Notes: generated by a model from the letters alone, not told the origin. A stretch of DNA of 64,000 bases from an uncultured Bartonella sp. (GCA_946478665.1 CAMLCZ010000001.1:186001-250000); one strand, 5' to 3'. Shown: positions 41,588-50,944, counted from the first letter of the stretch. Translations and numbers: made by a program.

Positions 41588-41923
41588 CTAACGCGTTATT
41601 TCTGGAGCACCTGACAGATGATATAGGAACGGACTATACGGCAAACGCAACAATATTTTTCCGTTATCAGCCACATTTGCTAGAACTGCTGCTCGGCAAA
41701 TCAAATTTACTGTTCCATAACGATCGCAGACGGCATCAGGGCTATCGATTGCATTCAATTTTTTAACACCACTTATAACAACCGTGGCTCCTTCGGGAAC
41801 TGCACCTATCGGCTGAATAACAAATACACGAACACCTGATAGATATGCTGCACCACACGCAAATATCTGCAAACAAATAATGCAAAGAACACAGATTATT
41901 AGTATTTTTATTTTCTTTGTCAT
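41588..41923 (-). CDS. Small exported or membrane-anchored hypothetical protein
   Basis: 111 residues. A basic start (MTKKIK) precedes a hydrophobic segment, residues 7-28, ending IFACGAAYL. This could be a signal anchor or an imperfect lipobox. The remainder has FVIQPIGAVPEGATVVI, DAVCDRYGTVNLICRAAVL and a C-terminal LLRLPYSPFLYHLSGAPE. The 'VIQPIGAVPEG ... RLPYS..LY..S' pattern reminds me of an uncharacterised protein family of Hyphomicrobiales. The function is unknown. A GAGGGG ribosome site precedes the ATG. It stands alone in a gene-poor region. Confidence 0.6.
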   Translation of the reverse strand: MTKKIKILIICVLCIICLQIFACGAAYLSGVRVFVIQPIGAVPEGATVVISGVKKLNAIDSPDAVCDRYGTVNLICRAAVLANVADNGKILLRLPYSPFLYHLSGAPEITR

Positions 41924-42388
41924 ATTTATTCCCCTCGTTTTGAATATTTTATAACACTGATTAGAAAGTATTTTTTGATTATATATTTAATAAAGTCAAA
42001 TTGAATATATAGAATTATGTCTCATAAAATTTAAATATTCGGGATTATTTAACGCAAACGTCATGAATATGTCGAAGTATTCTTGTTCGATAAAATTAAT
42101 TACAATAATTTTGTAGAACCTGTCTTATCCCACCCCTCTTAACGATAAGTGACAGAAAAATAGCATGATCGTGATATGTTTAGTTATCTAGCCAATGTTT
42201 TAAAAAAAATACTGCTCATTCGCGACAAACTTGAAGATTCGTGCATATAGACTTCGCAATATAATGTGTAAGCGTTCTTCGTTGTTCACAAATAGAACAA
42301 ACTAGACCGATAAAATAACAGCATAACGTCTTTCCAATAGATATTTAATTTCTATGTTATGAATATGCGGTTTTTTGGAGATTAAATT
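41924..42388. other. Intergenic region between the small exported protein gene and lemA
   Basis: About 465 very AT-rich bases. It separates divergent genes, so both promoters lie here. The lemA ribosome site (TTTGGAG) is at about 42373-42379. I see no other clear element. Confidence 0.5.
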
Positions 42389-43018
42389 ATGGCTCAATCT
42401 ATTATGAATATTTTTAACCGATGCCATCGCATGGTGTTCGTTTCGATTATGTTGACGATTTTCACGTCATTACTAAGCGGTTGTGGCTTCAACACTATTC
42501 CTACAAATGAAGAAAAAGCCCATGCGGCATGGAGTGAGGTCCTCAATCAATATCAACGCCGGTCTGATTTAATTCCAAATCTTGTTGAAACGGTTAAAGG
42601 CTATGCCGCTCATGAGCAATCAGTTTTGACAGGTGTTGTTGAAGCGCGTGCAAAAGCAACACAAACAAATATTAATGCCGATATGCTGAACAATCCAGAT
42701 GTGATGAAACAATTTCTCGACAATCAAGCCAATCTTTCCGGTGCTTTATCGCGTTTGATGGCTGTAGCCGAGAGTTACCCGGACTTGAAAGCGAATCAAA
42801 ATTTCTTGACGCTACAATCGCAGTTGGAAGGAACCGAAAATCGTATCGCAGTTGCACGGCGCGATTATATAGAATCGGTTCGTGTGTACAATACAGCCCT
42901 GAAGACGATGCCAACGATGATCTGGACGTGGATATGGTATCGCAGTGCCAAACCAATGCCGACCTTCTCTATTGATGAAGCAGCAAAACAAGCACCTAAA
43001 GTCGAGTTTAACAAATGA
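42389..43018 (+). CDS. lemA: LemA-family protein (lipoprotein type)
   Basis: 209 residues. An N-terminal hydrophobic signal ends in LLSGCGF, so it may be lipidated. The body is the LemA helical domain: AWSEVLNQYQRRSDLIPNLVETVKGYAAHE, then LSRLMAVAESYPDLKANQNF and ENRIAVARRDY. LemA proteins are widespread envelope proteins of poorly known function. Its stop overlaps the start of the TPM gene by 4 bases (ATGA), a pairing seen in many bacteria, which suggests the two proteins act together. Confidence 0.92.
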   Translation: MAQSIMNIFNRCHRMVFVSIMLTIFTSLLSGCGFNTIPTNEEKAHAAWSEVLNQYQRRSDLIPNLVETVKGYAAHEQSVLTGVVEARAKATQTNINADMLNNPDVMKQFLDNQANLSGALSRLMAVAESYPDLKANQNFLTLQSQLEGTENRIAVARRDYIESVRVYNTALKTMPTMIWTWIWYRSAKPMPTFSIDEAAKQAPKVEFNK

Positions 43019-43872
43019 ATATAGTGAAAAGGCTTACAACCTTATCGCTATTTTTATTATTCGGCGGACTCTTAATGTCCGCCCTATTTGGAGTTTCGTG
43101 TAAGGCTGCAAGCCAACCAGAAATGCCTGCGCTAACGGATAGGATTGTCGATAATGCCAATCTTATCAGTCCACAAATGCGTTCACAATTATCTGCCCAA
43201 TTGGCAGCGCTTGAAAAGAAAACCGGCGATCAAATTGTCATTGCCACGATAACGTCCCTGAATGGCTATGATATTGAAACATATGCAAACACCTTGTTTA
43301 GACGTTGGCAATTAGGCCAGAAAGAAATGAACAACGGCATTCTATTGCTCGTTTCACTCAACGATAGAAGTGTGCGTATAGAAGTGGGTTACGGCTTGGA
43401 GGGGGCATTAACTGACGCTCTTTCATCAATTATTATTAACACCATGATGGTTCCTAACTTCCGTGACGGAAATTATGAAAAAGGCATAGCGGAAGGCGTA
43501 AAGGCGATAGAAGATATTCTAACCGGCAATGAAGCGGATTTTCAATCGCGCGTAAAAGCTAAACAGGAATTGGAACGTGAACAACAGCGGAAACTAGAAC
43601 AACAGCAGATAATCTCTGAAATCATCATTGTTGGATTCTTTTTGTTGTTTGTCGTAATGCCGATTCTTGCTGCCATTTTTGGCAAAAAGGTAGGGCCAAA
43701 GAGATATAAATGGCTCGGCATCGTTTTCACTCTATGGTTTTTGAATATGCGCAATGGAGGTGGATTTGGCGGTGGCTTCGGTGGCGGTGGCGACTCTGGC
43801 GGTTTCGGCGGCGGTGGGTTTAGTGGCGGCGGCGGATCTTCCGGTGGTGGTGGGGCATCTGGCAGATGGTGA
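43015..43872 (+). CDS. TPM-domain protein (YgcG family)
   Basis: 285 residues. A signal peptide (to about residue 31) precedes a TPM domain (LTDRIVDNANLISPQMRSQL, GDQIVIATITSLNGYDIETY, NNGILLLVSLNDRSVRIEVG), seen in photosystem II repair and phosphatase-like proteins. A charged helix (KQELEREQQRKLEQQQ) and a membrane segment near 200-222 follow. The protein ends in a long Gly/Ser/Phe-rich tail (GGGFGGG...SSGGGG). It is coupled to lemA by a 4-base overlap. Hydrolase activity is possible but unproven. A hairpin at 43943-43967 may mark the 3' end of the mRNA. Confidence 0.9.
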   Translation: MNIVKRLTTLSLFLLFGGLLMSALFGVSCKAASQPEMPALTDRIVDNANLISPQMRSQLSAQLAALEKKTGDQIVIATITSLNGYDIETYANTLFRRWQLGQKEMNNGILLLVSLNDRSVRIEVGYGLEGALTDALSSIIINTMMVPNFRDGNYEKGIAEGVKAIEDILTGNEADFQSRVKAKQELEREQQRKLEQQQIISEIIIVGFFLLFVVMPILAAIFGKKVGPKRYKWLGIVFTLWFLNMRNGGGFGGGFGGGGDSGGFGGGGFSGGGGSSGGGGASGRW

Positions 43873-44093
43873 TAAACCAACAGACGCCCTTATTATCCAA
43901 CTAATATATGAATTATAATAAGAACATTTGTTATAGCTTTGATGATTGTCCCTCTTGATGACAATCAAGATGATAAAGCACAGAAACTTCGGTTTAACAG
44001 CATATAAGCCATCAAAACTGTTCTCTATTCCTTGCCACGTTTCGTTCAAGATATTAAAACATTCGGCAATATCACAAAGAGTGGAAACGTTTG

Positions 44094-44819
44094 ATGAAAA
44101 GCAATCGCGAAAATCTGGATCATAGCTTTAAACCCACAATATCAGCACCGCCGGTAGAATGGGTCATCAGCGATGGCCTTACTGATTATTCTAAAGCCTT
44201 ATCATCAATGGAAAGTCATATTGCAAAAATAGCGGCCGGAGAAGCTGCAGAACGCATATGGCTTTTGGAACATCCACCAATCTATACTGCAGGAACCAGC
44301 GCGCAAAAAAATGATTTGCTCGCGCCAGACCGTTTTCCTGTTTATGAAGCAGGTCGCGGTGGCGAATATACATATCATGGACCTGGTCAACGCATAGCTT
44401 ATGTTATGCTCGATTTGAAACGGCGCAGACAAGACGTTCGTGCCTTTATTGGTGCTCTCGAAGAATGGGTTATACAAACATTAGCGAGTTTTAACGTGAA
44501 AGGCGAGCGTCGGGAAGATCGTGTCGGCGTATGGGTGGTGCGTCCAGACCGTCCTTCTTCTATACCTGGAGAGCCTGCAGAAGATAAAATCGCAGCCATT
44601 GGTGTGCGTCTTAGGAAATGGGTGAGTTTTCACGGTATTTCAATCAATGTTGAACCCGATTTGAGCCATTATTCAGGAATAGTGCCATGCGGCATTTCCG
44701 ATCACGGTGTAACGAGTTTGGTTGACCTTGGGTTGCCAGTAACGATGAATGATCTGGATGTTGCACTCAAAAACTCATTTGAAAATATATTTGGCCCAAC
44801 CGTTACGGTCTCTCTTTAG
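44094..44819 (+). CDS. lipB: Lipoyl(octanoyl) transferase
   Basis: 241 residues. It transfers octanoate from acyl carrier protein to lipoyl domains of 2-oxoacid dehydrogenases and the glycine cleavage system. [12 protein letters not shown] is the family signature. The catalytic lysine lies in [13 protein letters not shown] and the nucleophilic Cys in [16 protein letters not shown] choose the ATG at 44094; a TTG one codon earlier is also open. The glycosyltransferase gene starts 10 bases downstream, so read-through is likely. Confidence 0.95.
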   Translation: MKSNRENLDHSFKPTISAPPVEWVISDGLTDYSKALSSMESHIAKIAAGEAAERIWLLEHPPIYTAGTSAQKNDLLAPDRFPVYEAGRGGEYTYHGPGQRIAYVMLDLKRRRQDVRAFIGALEEWVIQTLASFNVKGERREDRVGVWVVRPDRPSSIPGEPAEDKIAAIGVRLRKWVSFHGISINVEPDLSHYSGIVPCGISDHGVTSLVDLGLPVTMNDLDVALKNSFENIFGPTVTVSL

Positions 44820-44829
44820 GTGGCATTAA

Positions 44830-46380
44830 ATGATCTGGAAAAACGCAGACCAAAAAAAATTTTTAATAACAATTTCTATTGCTGTTTTACTATTTTATTT
44901 TCCGTTGATTATCGGAAGCGATTATTATCGTGATGATTTATTTCGCGTTGCGCAGCAAAAGCCGGGTTGGTCTGCTTTAGGACGTCCTTTTGCCGATTTA
45001 TTTGCCTATATTTTATCTGCAAATTGGCAGTTTTTACCAGATTCTTCACCGTTCTTTTTAGTTGGTGCACTTTTAATCCTAATTGCAAGCACCTATCGAA
45101 CCATACAACTAAGAAACATTCCATTTAACGCTATAACAGCGGTTTTAGTTGTAACATTCCTTTTTAATCCCTTTTTATTGTCATGCTTTTTATACCGTTT
45201 TGATTGTGTCATCATGTCTGCAGGTGTTGCCTGCGGTTTGCTTGCCTGGGGGTATTATCCAGAATCAAAATTTAAAGCGGCAATTCTCTGTTTTGTGGCA
45301 ATGGGTTTTTATCAATCCTATATCAATGTATTCATTACGCTGATTATAGTTGAAGCTTTATATGGAATTTATTGCGGCAATAATTTGCGTGAAACTTTCA
45401 ATTTCTTTGTTAAAGCACTATTGACGGCTTTTGTAACGGCGGTTGTCTTTTATATTTTTGATAAGTTTTTTCTTGATGAATATGCGGCAGGAAAAAGCAC
45501 TTTTATCTTCATGGCTGATAATGGCGCTGCACGCTATTTGGCTGTTATTTTTGAAAATGTATATGCCCGTTATGTCGGTTTTTTGTCGACAACCGGTAAA
45601 ATTATATACGGCGTGGCAATACTACTCGCATTTATCGAAATCCAACTCAGATTTTATAAAGATACCAAGTTTGATAACCCAATTGTTCGCGCGAGCATAA
45701 CCTCGATTGCTTTTCTCTTTATGCTACCTCTTTCGCTTGGAGTATTGCTCGGCGTGGTAGGCGATGGCGGAATTCCTCCCCGTCTTATGGTACAATCAAT
45801 CCTGTTTTCTGTAGCAATCGTATATTTATTGCTTAGATTCTTGACGCGTATTCAAAAACCGTCATTTGCTTCACATCTTGATAAATTTGTTTATGGCAAA
45901 CTAACATGGGGCATTATCGGTTACATTCTGCTATGCCCACTTGTGTTCAGTTATATTGCCAACAACGCCATTAGCAATCAAAACAAGCGCGACGAGTATC
46001 TCATCCAGAGGCTAGCAACCTCCCTTGAAAAATATCCCGCCGATAAACCGGCCTACATCTTAGGTGGATTTGGTACAGCACCCTTTGTAAAATTGCTAAC
46101 CAAGGATATGCGTATGTTGGCTCATGTCATTCCGCATAATTCCGATTGGACTTTATGGCTACGGTTGAAAGAATATGGATATGACAATGTTATTTGGACG
46201 GCCACGGTCATTGACGTCAATCAGGAAGTCATGAAACTCTGTTCATCACACTTGGAACCGGATGTTAAACACCCCTACTTCAAGATATATGACTTAAAAG
46301 ATTACCTGTTTATTTGGGTTGGCAATCGTGATATGTGTGCGACGGAATATAACCGTCCAGCTTCCTCAAAATCTAAGTAA
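44830..46380 (+). CDS. GT-C fold membrane glycosyltransferase, GtrII/Glucos_trans_II family
   Basis: 516 residues with about 10-12 membrane helices. The N-terminus is a helix followed by GSDYYRDDLFR, an acidic loop like the catalytic loop of GT-C enzymes that use polyprenyl-phosphate sugars. A RFDCVIMSAGVACGLLAWG region and GMGFYQSYINVF-like helices match the glucosyltransferase family named after phage GtrII. The C-terminal 100 residues are soluble and probably periplasmic. It is followed by gtrA 5 bases later. The sugar and acceptor are unknown. The cluster suggests transfer of a polyprenyl-linked sugar to lipid A or another surface glycan. Confidence 0.78.
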   Translation: MIWKNADQKKFLITISIAVLLFYFPLIIGSDYYRDDLFRVAQQKPGWSALGRPFADLFAYILSANWQFLPDSSPFFLVGALLILIASTYRTIQLRNIPFNAITAVLVVTFLFNPFLLSCFLYRFDCVIMSAGVACGLLAWGYYPESKFKAAILCFVAMGFYQSYINVFITLIIVEALYGIYCGNNLRETFNFFVKALLTAFVTAVVFYIFDKFFLDEYAAGKSTFIFMADNGAARYLAVIFENVYARYVGFLSTTGKIIYGVAILLAFIEIQLRFYKDTKFDNPIVRASITSIAFLFMLPLSLGVLLGVVGDGGIPPRLMVQSILFSVAIVYLLLRFLTRIQKPSFASHLDKFVYGKLTWGIIGYILLCPLVFSYIANNAISNQNKRDEYLIQRLATSLEKYPADKPAYILGGFGTAPFVKLLTKDMRMLAHVIPHNSDWTLWLRLKEYGYDNVIWTATVIDVNQEVMKLCSSHLEPDVKHPYFKIYDLKDYLFIWVGNRDMCATEYNRPASSKSK

Positions 46381-46385
46381 CATAT

Positions 46386-46817
46386 TTGAAAGATTACATA
46401 GTGAATTTTTTAACAAAACTATATGAACAACATCGTTCATTCTTTTGGTTTTTATGTGCGGGTGGCTTAGCTTTCTGGGTTGATTTTTTAGTACTTTGGT
46501 TGTTGAGCTATTGTGGATTAAACTTGTGGTTTGCCAGAGCTATATCTTTTCTAGCAGCAGCAACCTTTACATGGATATTTAACAGTCACATTTCTTTTCG
46601 TGGTCGCGATGCGCGTTTTACCAAATTAAAAGGTTGGGGAAGTTATATGGCGCTTGCGGCAATAGGCGGCATACTCAATTACTCCGCCAGTATGGTCGTC
46701 CTTAAATTGATGACGCCTGTTACACCACTTGTTATGTTTATGGCGGTTGTTGCTGGCTCATTTGCCGGTCTATTCGTCAATTACCTTACAAGCCACTATA
46801 TCTTCTTTAAAAAATAA
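46386..46817 (+). CDS. GtrA-like membrane protein (polyprenyl-phosphate sugar flippase candidate)
   Basis: 143 residues with four membrane helices. FFWFLCAGGLAFWVDFLVLWLL and RAISFLAAATFTWIFNSHISFRG are typical of the GtrA family, whose members are proposed to flip polyprenyl-phosphate-linked sugars across the inner membrane. The start is a TTG at 46386 (a GTG at 46401 is an alternative); neither has a strong ribosome site, so translation may depend on coupling to the gene 5 bases upstream. It ends 26 bases from the convergent deacetylase gene. Confidence 0.85.
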   Translation: MKDYIVNFLTKLYEQHRSFFWFLCAGGLAFWVDFLVLWLLSYCGLNLWFARAISFLAAATFTWIFNSHISFRGRDARFTKLKGWGSYMALAAIGGILNYSASMVVLKLMTPVTPLVMFMAVVAGSFAGLFVNYLTSHYIFFKK

Positions 46818-46843
46818 TTTGATCGTCTGTTGCCTATTTTCAA

Positions 46844-47743
46844 TCAATTATTTTTTGCAAAAAATATCGCATTGTTTTTGTGTAAAATACTGACAATATC
46901 GTCAGATAACAGCAAATTAAGTTCATTTTTACGCTGAGCTGTAACGTGCGCAGCACTGTACCGGCTATCCTTGTAAAACAGCTTGTCATCAACATCATCA
47001 GTTACTGGATGCGTCATGACTTCTATTACGGGGTTAGACGCTTTGTTCAATTGGGCAATCGCGCCAAGACCTGTATCGAGGTCATCAAGCGTCAATTGAC
47101 AACTTGCCTGCGCTCCAAGAAAATAATCGGACGTGCTGATATGATTTCGATCAATCAACTGCCGCAGTCCTTGAGCCCAAAACCTAAGCAGGAAACGTCT
47201 CAGATTGCCTTTGATTTTCTCAAAAGCTCCAATATTCCGATCATATTTTAGCTCTGAGGGAATACGCACATAATTTATGGGATATTTTTTTAAAATATTT
47301 GCCATAACATCCCGTAACGGCGGCAGAATATGGATATGAAGATGACCATCAAGACGCATGTCGTATTGCGGAAAATAGCGGTACACATATTCAATTTGTT
47401 GGCAAAACTCAGCCAATATCCATTGTTTAAGACCATCTCGTTTGGGCGAAAACATCAGTTTTTTTATAAGCTCACCTAGGGTCAGACAGAAAAAATTGTC
47501 TTTTGTCGTAATACCAAATGCGGCGCCTCCACTCGTCAACGCCTTTCCTTCAAGCAAATTGAGATGAACATTAATAAATATTGGCTTTGCATCGGATAAA
47601 CGTTTGAAGTTTGCCTGATCTTCACCACCAGCCAATACGCTTGTAGCCTGCAACCGACCTCGTGCGATAGCCTCAATGATTGCTTCAGAACATGAGCAAT
47701 TAAGAGCAAAATCATCCGCCGTAAACAAGCACTGTAAACTCAT
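46844..47743 (-). CDS. YdjC/ChbG-family carbohydrate deacetylase (NaxD-like by context)
   Basis: 299 residues. The metal site of the family is visible: TADDFALN at residues 8-15 with two aspartates, NVHLNLLEGK near 58-67, RLDGHLHIHILPP near 130-142, and a late MTHPV. These enzymes remove acetyl groups from N-acetylated sugars. The gene overlaps the upstream GtrB-like glycosyltransferase by 4 bases, so it most likely acts on the polyprenyl-phosphate sugar that enzyme makes, as NaxD does in Francisella. ChbG (chitooligosaccharide deacetylase) and HpnK are the other relatives, but no chitobiose or hopanoid genes are nearby. Confidence 0.82.
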   Translation of the reverse strand: MSLQCLFTADDFALNCSCSEAIIEAIARGRLQATSVLAGGEDQANFKRLSDAKPIFINVHLNLLEGKALTSGGAAFGITTKDNFFCLTLGELIKKLMFSPKRDGLKQWILAEFCQQIEYVYRYFPQYDMRLDGHLHIHILPPLRDVMANILKKYPINYVRIPSELKYDRNIGAFEKIKGNLRRFLLRFWAQGLRQLIDRNHISTSDYFLGAQASCQLTLDDLDTGLGAIAQLNKASNPVIEVMTHPVTDDVDDKLFYKDSRYSAAHVTAQRKNELNLLLSDDIVSILHKNNAIFFAKNN

Positions 47744-48699
47744 TTGCTTTGCGCCTTGTCTTTCTTCGCATCATGGTCACCTGAAACGACTTTTTCACTA
47801 ATCAAATAGCGTGGTCTGTCTTTAACTTCGTAAAAAATTTGCCGAATATATGCCGACAAAACACAAAGACATGAAAGAACAGCGACTCCTGTAATTAAAA
47901 TAACCAATATCAGCGTTGAAAAACCGCTAACAGCCAGCCCAAGAGCTTTCGATATCAGTGCATCGCCACCGATAATCAAAGCAAATACAGAAAAAATGGC
48001 GGTGAGCCCCCAAATAATTGCCAAAGGTTTGGCCGAAAAGCCTGTCAATGAATCAATAGCCAATTGGATTTTTTTCCAAAATGACCAGCCGCTCACACCG
48101 GCTTGCCTATCTTCAGGAATAAACAACACATGCTCTTGTTTATATCCAAGCCACTGAACAACACCGCGATAGAAAAACAACTTTTCCGGCAGAGATCTTA
48201 AAACCTCGACCACCTTCCTATCCAACAGAATAAAATCACTTGTGCCTTGAATGTTATTTTCAGTAATCCATTGAAATATCTTATAAAAACTCTTGGCAGC
48301 TAAGCGATTGAAAAATGTTTCCTTTTGGCGCTCCTGTTTTACAGCAACAACAATTTCTGCGCCTTTTTCCCAACGATTAAGCATTTCTGCAATCAGTTCC
48401 GGCGGATGCTGTAAATCACTGTCTATTGTCACGACAATTTCACTATCTGCAACAGATAAGCCTGCTGCGATAGCAGCCTCTTTACCAAAATTTCTGGCAA
48501 GCCTGATACCGGTCAATGAGCAGGTATCCAACTTAATTTGCTTTAGGCTGTCCCAGCTATTATCTTTTGACCCATCATCAACCAGAACAATTTTTAGCTC
48601 ATATGGCAAAGTCTCAAAGACTTGACATAAGCGTTTAACAAAATCGCTAATGCTATTTCCTTCATTATAGACAGGACTAATAACGGTAACAGTGGTCAT
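47740..48699 (-). CDS. GtrB/ArnC-like polyprenyl-phosphate glycosyltransferase (GT2)
   Basis: 319 residues. A GT-A fold domain begins TVISPVYNEGNSISDFV, has VLVDDGSKDNSW and the metal motif TIDSDLQHPPELI, and continues with DRQAGVSGWSFWKKIQLAID, the conserved membrane-proximal stretch of GtrB/DPM-type enzymes. Two membrane helices follow (about residues 230-252 and 262-290), then a charged tail. Family members transfer a sugar from a nucleotide donor to undecaprenyl phosphate on the cytoplasmic side. It is the first gene of a two-gene minus-strand operon with the deacetylase (ATGA overlap). The sugar is not identifiable from sequence. Confidence 0.88.
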   Translation of the reverse strand: MTTVTVISPVYNEGNSISDFVKRLCQVFETLPYELKIVLVDDGSKDNSWDSLKQIKLDTCSLTGIRLARNFGKEAAIAAGLSVADSEIVVTIDSDLQHPPELIAEMLNRWEKGAEIVVAVKQERQKETFFNRLAAKSFYKIFQWITENNIQGTSDFILLDRKVVEVLRSLPEKLFFYRGVVQWLGYKQEHVLFIPEDRQAGVSGWSFWKKIQLAIDSLTGFSAKPLAIIWGLTAIFSVFALIIGGDALISKALGLAVSGFSTLILVILITGVAVLSCLCVLSAYIRQIFYEVKDRPRYLISEKVVSGDHDAKKDKAQSK

Positions 48700-48725
48700 A
48701 ACTCTATCGTATGTTTTTTAACGTT

Positions 48726-48761
48726 GCTTTTCTTTCGCATGAATTGATAAGAAAGAAAAGC
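48726..48761. promoter_or_regulatory. Perfect 11-base inverted repeat between the gtrB-like gene and parE
   Basis: GCTTTTCTTTC (48726-48736) and GAAAGAAAAGC (48751-48761) are exact complements with 14 bases between. It lies 27-62 bases before the gtrB-like start and 105-140 bases before parE. No T run follows, so an operator or leader hairpin is more likely than a terminator. Confidence 0.45.
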
Positions 48762-48865
48762 CTTGTGAACGTAAGGTGAACATTCTCGCTTTTCTAAATA
48801 AAATATGCAAAGATAGAGCGAATCGTTTGCGTTTCGTATTAGTCAGTGAATAGATATCGGTTACA

Positions 48866-50944
48866 ATGAAAGACAATAACAACGACCTTTTTGGGACGAT
48901 AGACAACCAAACTCAAGTCTCTCACCAGAAATCTGAAACAGCGGTAAAACCTTCGACGGTTGAAGAAAAAAGCAAACCGGCTTCGAAATTATCGAATGTC
49001 GCGTCAAAGGCCGAAGAAAGTTATGATGCTTCTTCCATTCGTGTTCTTGAAGGGCTCGAACCGGTTAGATTGCGCCCAGGTATGTATATCGGCGGCACAG
49101 ATAGTAAGGCATTACATCATCTATTTGCTGAAGTCATTGATAACGCCATGGACGAGGCTGTGGCTGGCCACGCAAACTTTATTGAAGTATCACTTGATGC
49201 TGATGGTTATCTTACCGTTAGCGATAATGGTCGCGGTATTCCGGTAGAAAATCATCCACAAATGCCGGATAAATCCACCCTTGAAGTTATTATGACGCAA
49301 CTTCACTCTGGCGGTAAATTTGATGGTAAGGCTTATGAAACGTCCGGTGGTCTTCACGGTGTTGGTATTTCTGTTGTAAATGCGCTTTCCGATGATATGG
49401 AAGTTGAAGTTGCGCGTGGCCGCAGGCTTTATCGTCAACGTTTTTCTCGCGGCATTCCGCAAACCGGACTAGAAGATCTCGGTGAAATTCATAATCGCCG
49501 TGGTACGCGCGTCCGATTCCATCCTGATGCAGACATATTTGGTGCGAAAGCAGCATTTAACCCACAACAGATATATAAAATGGCGCGGTCAAAAGCTTAC
49601 CTTTTTGGTGGCGTTGAAATCCGGTGGAGTTGTGCGGCAGAGAAATTGGAAGGACAAGATAAAGTCCCCGAAAAGGCGGTTTTTCATTTTCCTGGTGGAT
49701 TAAAGGACTTTCTCGCATCCTCACTCAATAATGAATATCAAGTAACATCTGAAATCTTTGCTGGAAAAACCGAACAACGTGGTGGCCATGGCTCAGTTGA
49801 ATGGGCAGTGTCATGGTATGGTGGTGATGGTTTTGTCCATTCTTATTGTAATACAATTCCAACTGGAGAAGGCGGAACCCATGAAGCGGGCTTGCGGCAA
49901 GCCTTGCTGCGTGGACTGAAATCCTATGCAGAACTTATAGGCAATAAACGGGCTTCGGTTATCACCACTGAAGATATAATGATTTCTGCGGCAGCAATGC
50001 TGTCTGTTTTTATACGAGAACCGGAATTTGTCGGCCAAACAAAAGACCGCCTTGCAACGGGCGAAGCCCAGCGCATTGTAGAAAACGCAATTCGTGATCC
50101 ATTTGACCATTGGCTTGCCAATTCACCACAAGAAGCGACCAAACTGCTTGATTGGGTTGTGGATCGCGCCGAGGAACGTTTAAAGCGTCGTCAAGAAAAA
50201 GAGGTCAATCGCAAAACAGCAGTCAAAAAATTGCGGTTGCCTGGAAAATTGGCGGATTGTACCCATAATGCCGCATCAGGTGCTGAGCTATTTCTTGTCG
50301 AAGGCGATTCGGCTGGTGGTTCAGCAAAGCAAGCCCGTAACAGAGCAACACAGGCTGTGCTGCCATTGCGCGGCAAGATCTTGAATGTTGCAAGCGCAGG
50401 GCGTGAAAAACTTGGTGCAAACCAAATTATTTCAGATTTGATATTGGCTTTGGGATGTGGAACCCGCTCCAAATATAGAGAAGAGGATTTACGGTACGAC
50501 AGAATCATCATCATGACCGATGCTGATGTTGATGGAGCGCATATTGCGTCATTGTTGATAACGTTTTTCTATCAGGAAATGCCTAATCTTATTCGTCAGG
50601 GGCATCTCTTCCTTGCTGTGCCACCGTTATATCGTATTTCACAAGGTGGTAACGTTGCTTATGCACGCAATGATGAGCATAAGGATCAGCTTCTAAAGAC
50701 GACATTTACTGGCCGTGGAAAGATAGAAATCGGTCGGTTTAAAGGTTTGGGCGAAATGCGTTCTGACCAATTAAAAGAAACAACTATGGATCCAAAGCAT
50801 AGAACATTGTTGCGGGTTGACATTGATAATGATGAGAGTGAAAGCACAAAAGACGTTGTTGATGAACTTATGGGAACAAAACCTGAAGCACGTTTTCGCT
50901 TTATTCAAGAAAATGCAGCATTCGCCCATGATCTTGATATTTGA
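48866..50944 (+). CDS. parE: DNA topoisomerase IV subunit B
   Basis: 692 residues. The ATPase subunit of the enzyme that decatenates sister chromosomes. A polar N-terminal extension of about 55 residues precedes LEGLEPVRLRPGMYIGG. The GHKL ATPase motifs are EVIDNAMDEAVAG, VSDNGRGIPVE and GGLHGVGISVVNALS. The TOPRIM domain has LFLVEGDSAGGSAKQ and MTDADVDGAHI. The length and lack of a long C-terminal insertion favour ParE over GyrB. It is transcribed alone, divergent from the sugar cluster. Confidence 0.94.
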   Translation: MKDNNNDLFGTIDNQTQVSHQKSETAVKPSTVEEKSKPASKLSNVASKAEESYDASSIRVLEGLEPVRLRPGMYIGGTDSKALHHLFAEVIDNAMDEAVAGHANFIEVSLDADGYLTVSDNGRGIPVENHPQMPDKSTLEVIMTQLHSGGKFDGKAYETSGGLHGVGISVVNALSDDMEVEVARGRRLYRQRFSRGIPQTGLEDLGEIHNRRGTRVRFHPDADIFGAKAAFNPQQIYKMARSKAYLFGGVEIRWSCAAEKLEGQDKVPEKAVFHFPGGLKDFLASSLNNEYQVTSEIFAGKTEQRGGHGSVEWAVSWYGGDGFVHSYCNTIPTGEGGTHEAGLRQALLRGLKSYAELIGNKRASVITTEDIMISAAAMLSVFIREPEFVGQTKDRLATGEAQRIVENAIRDPFDHWLANSPQEATKLLDWVVDRAEERLKRRQEKEVNRKTAVKKLRLPGKLADCTHNAASGAELFLVEGDSAGGSAKQARNRATQAVLPLRGKILNVASAGREKLGANQIISDLILALGCGTRSKYREEDLRYDRIIIMTDADVDGAHIASLLITFFYQEMPNLIRQGHLFLAVPPLYRISQGGNVAYARNDEHKDQLLKTTFTGRGKIEIGRFKGLGEMRSDQLKETTMDPKHRTLLRVDIDNDESESTKDVVDELMGTKPEARFRFIQENAAFAHDLDI

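Noticed and set aside
43732-44049. Minus-strand open frames opposite the Gly-rich tail of the TPM protein
   Set aside because: Pro/Ala-rich translations are the mirror of the GGC/GGT repeat on the coding strand.
48718-48906. 62-codon minus-strand frame between the gtrB-like gene and parE
   Set aside because: It overlaps the parE start and the inverted repeat, and its translation is low-complexity with no ribosome site.
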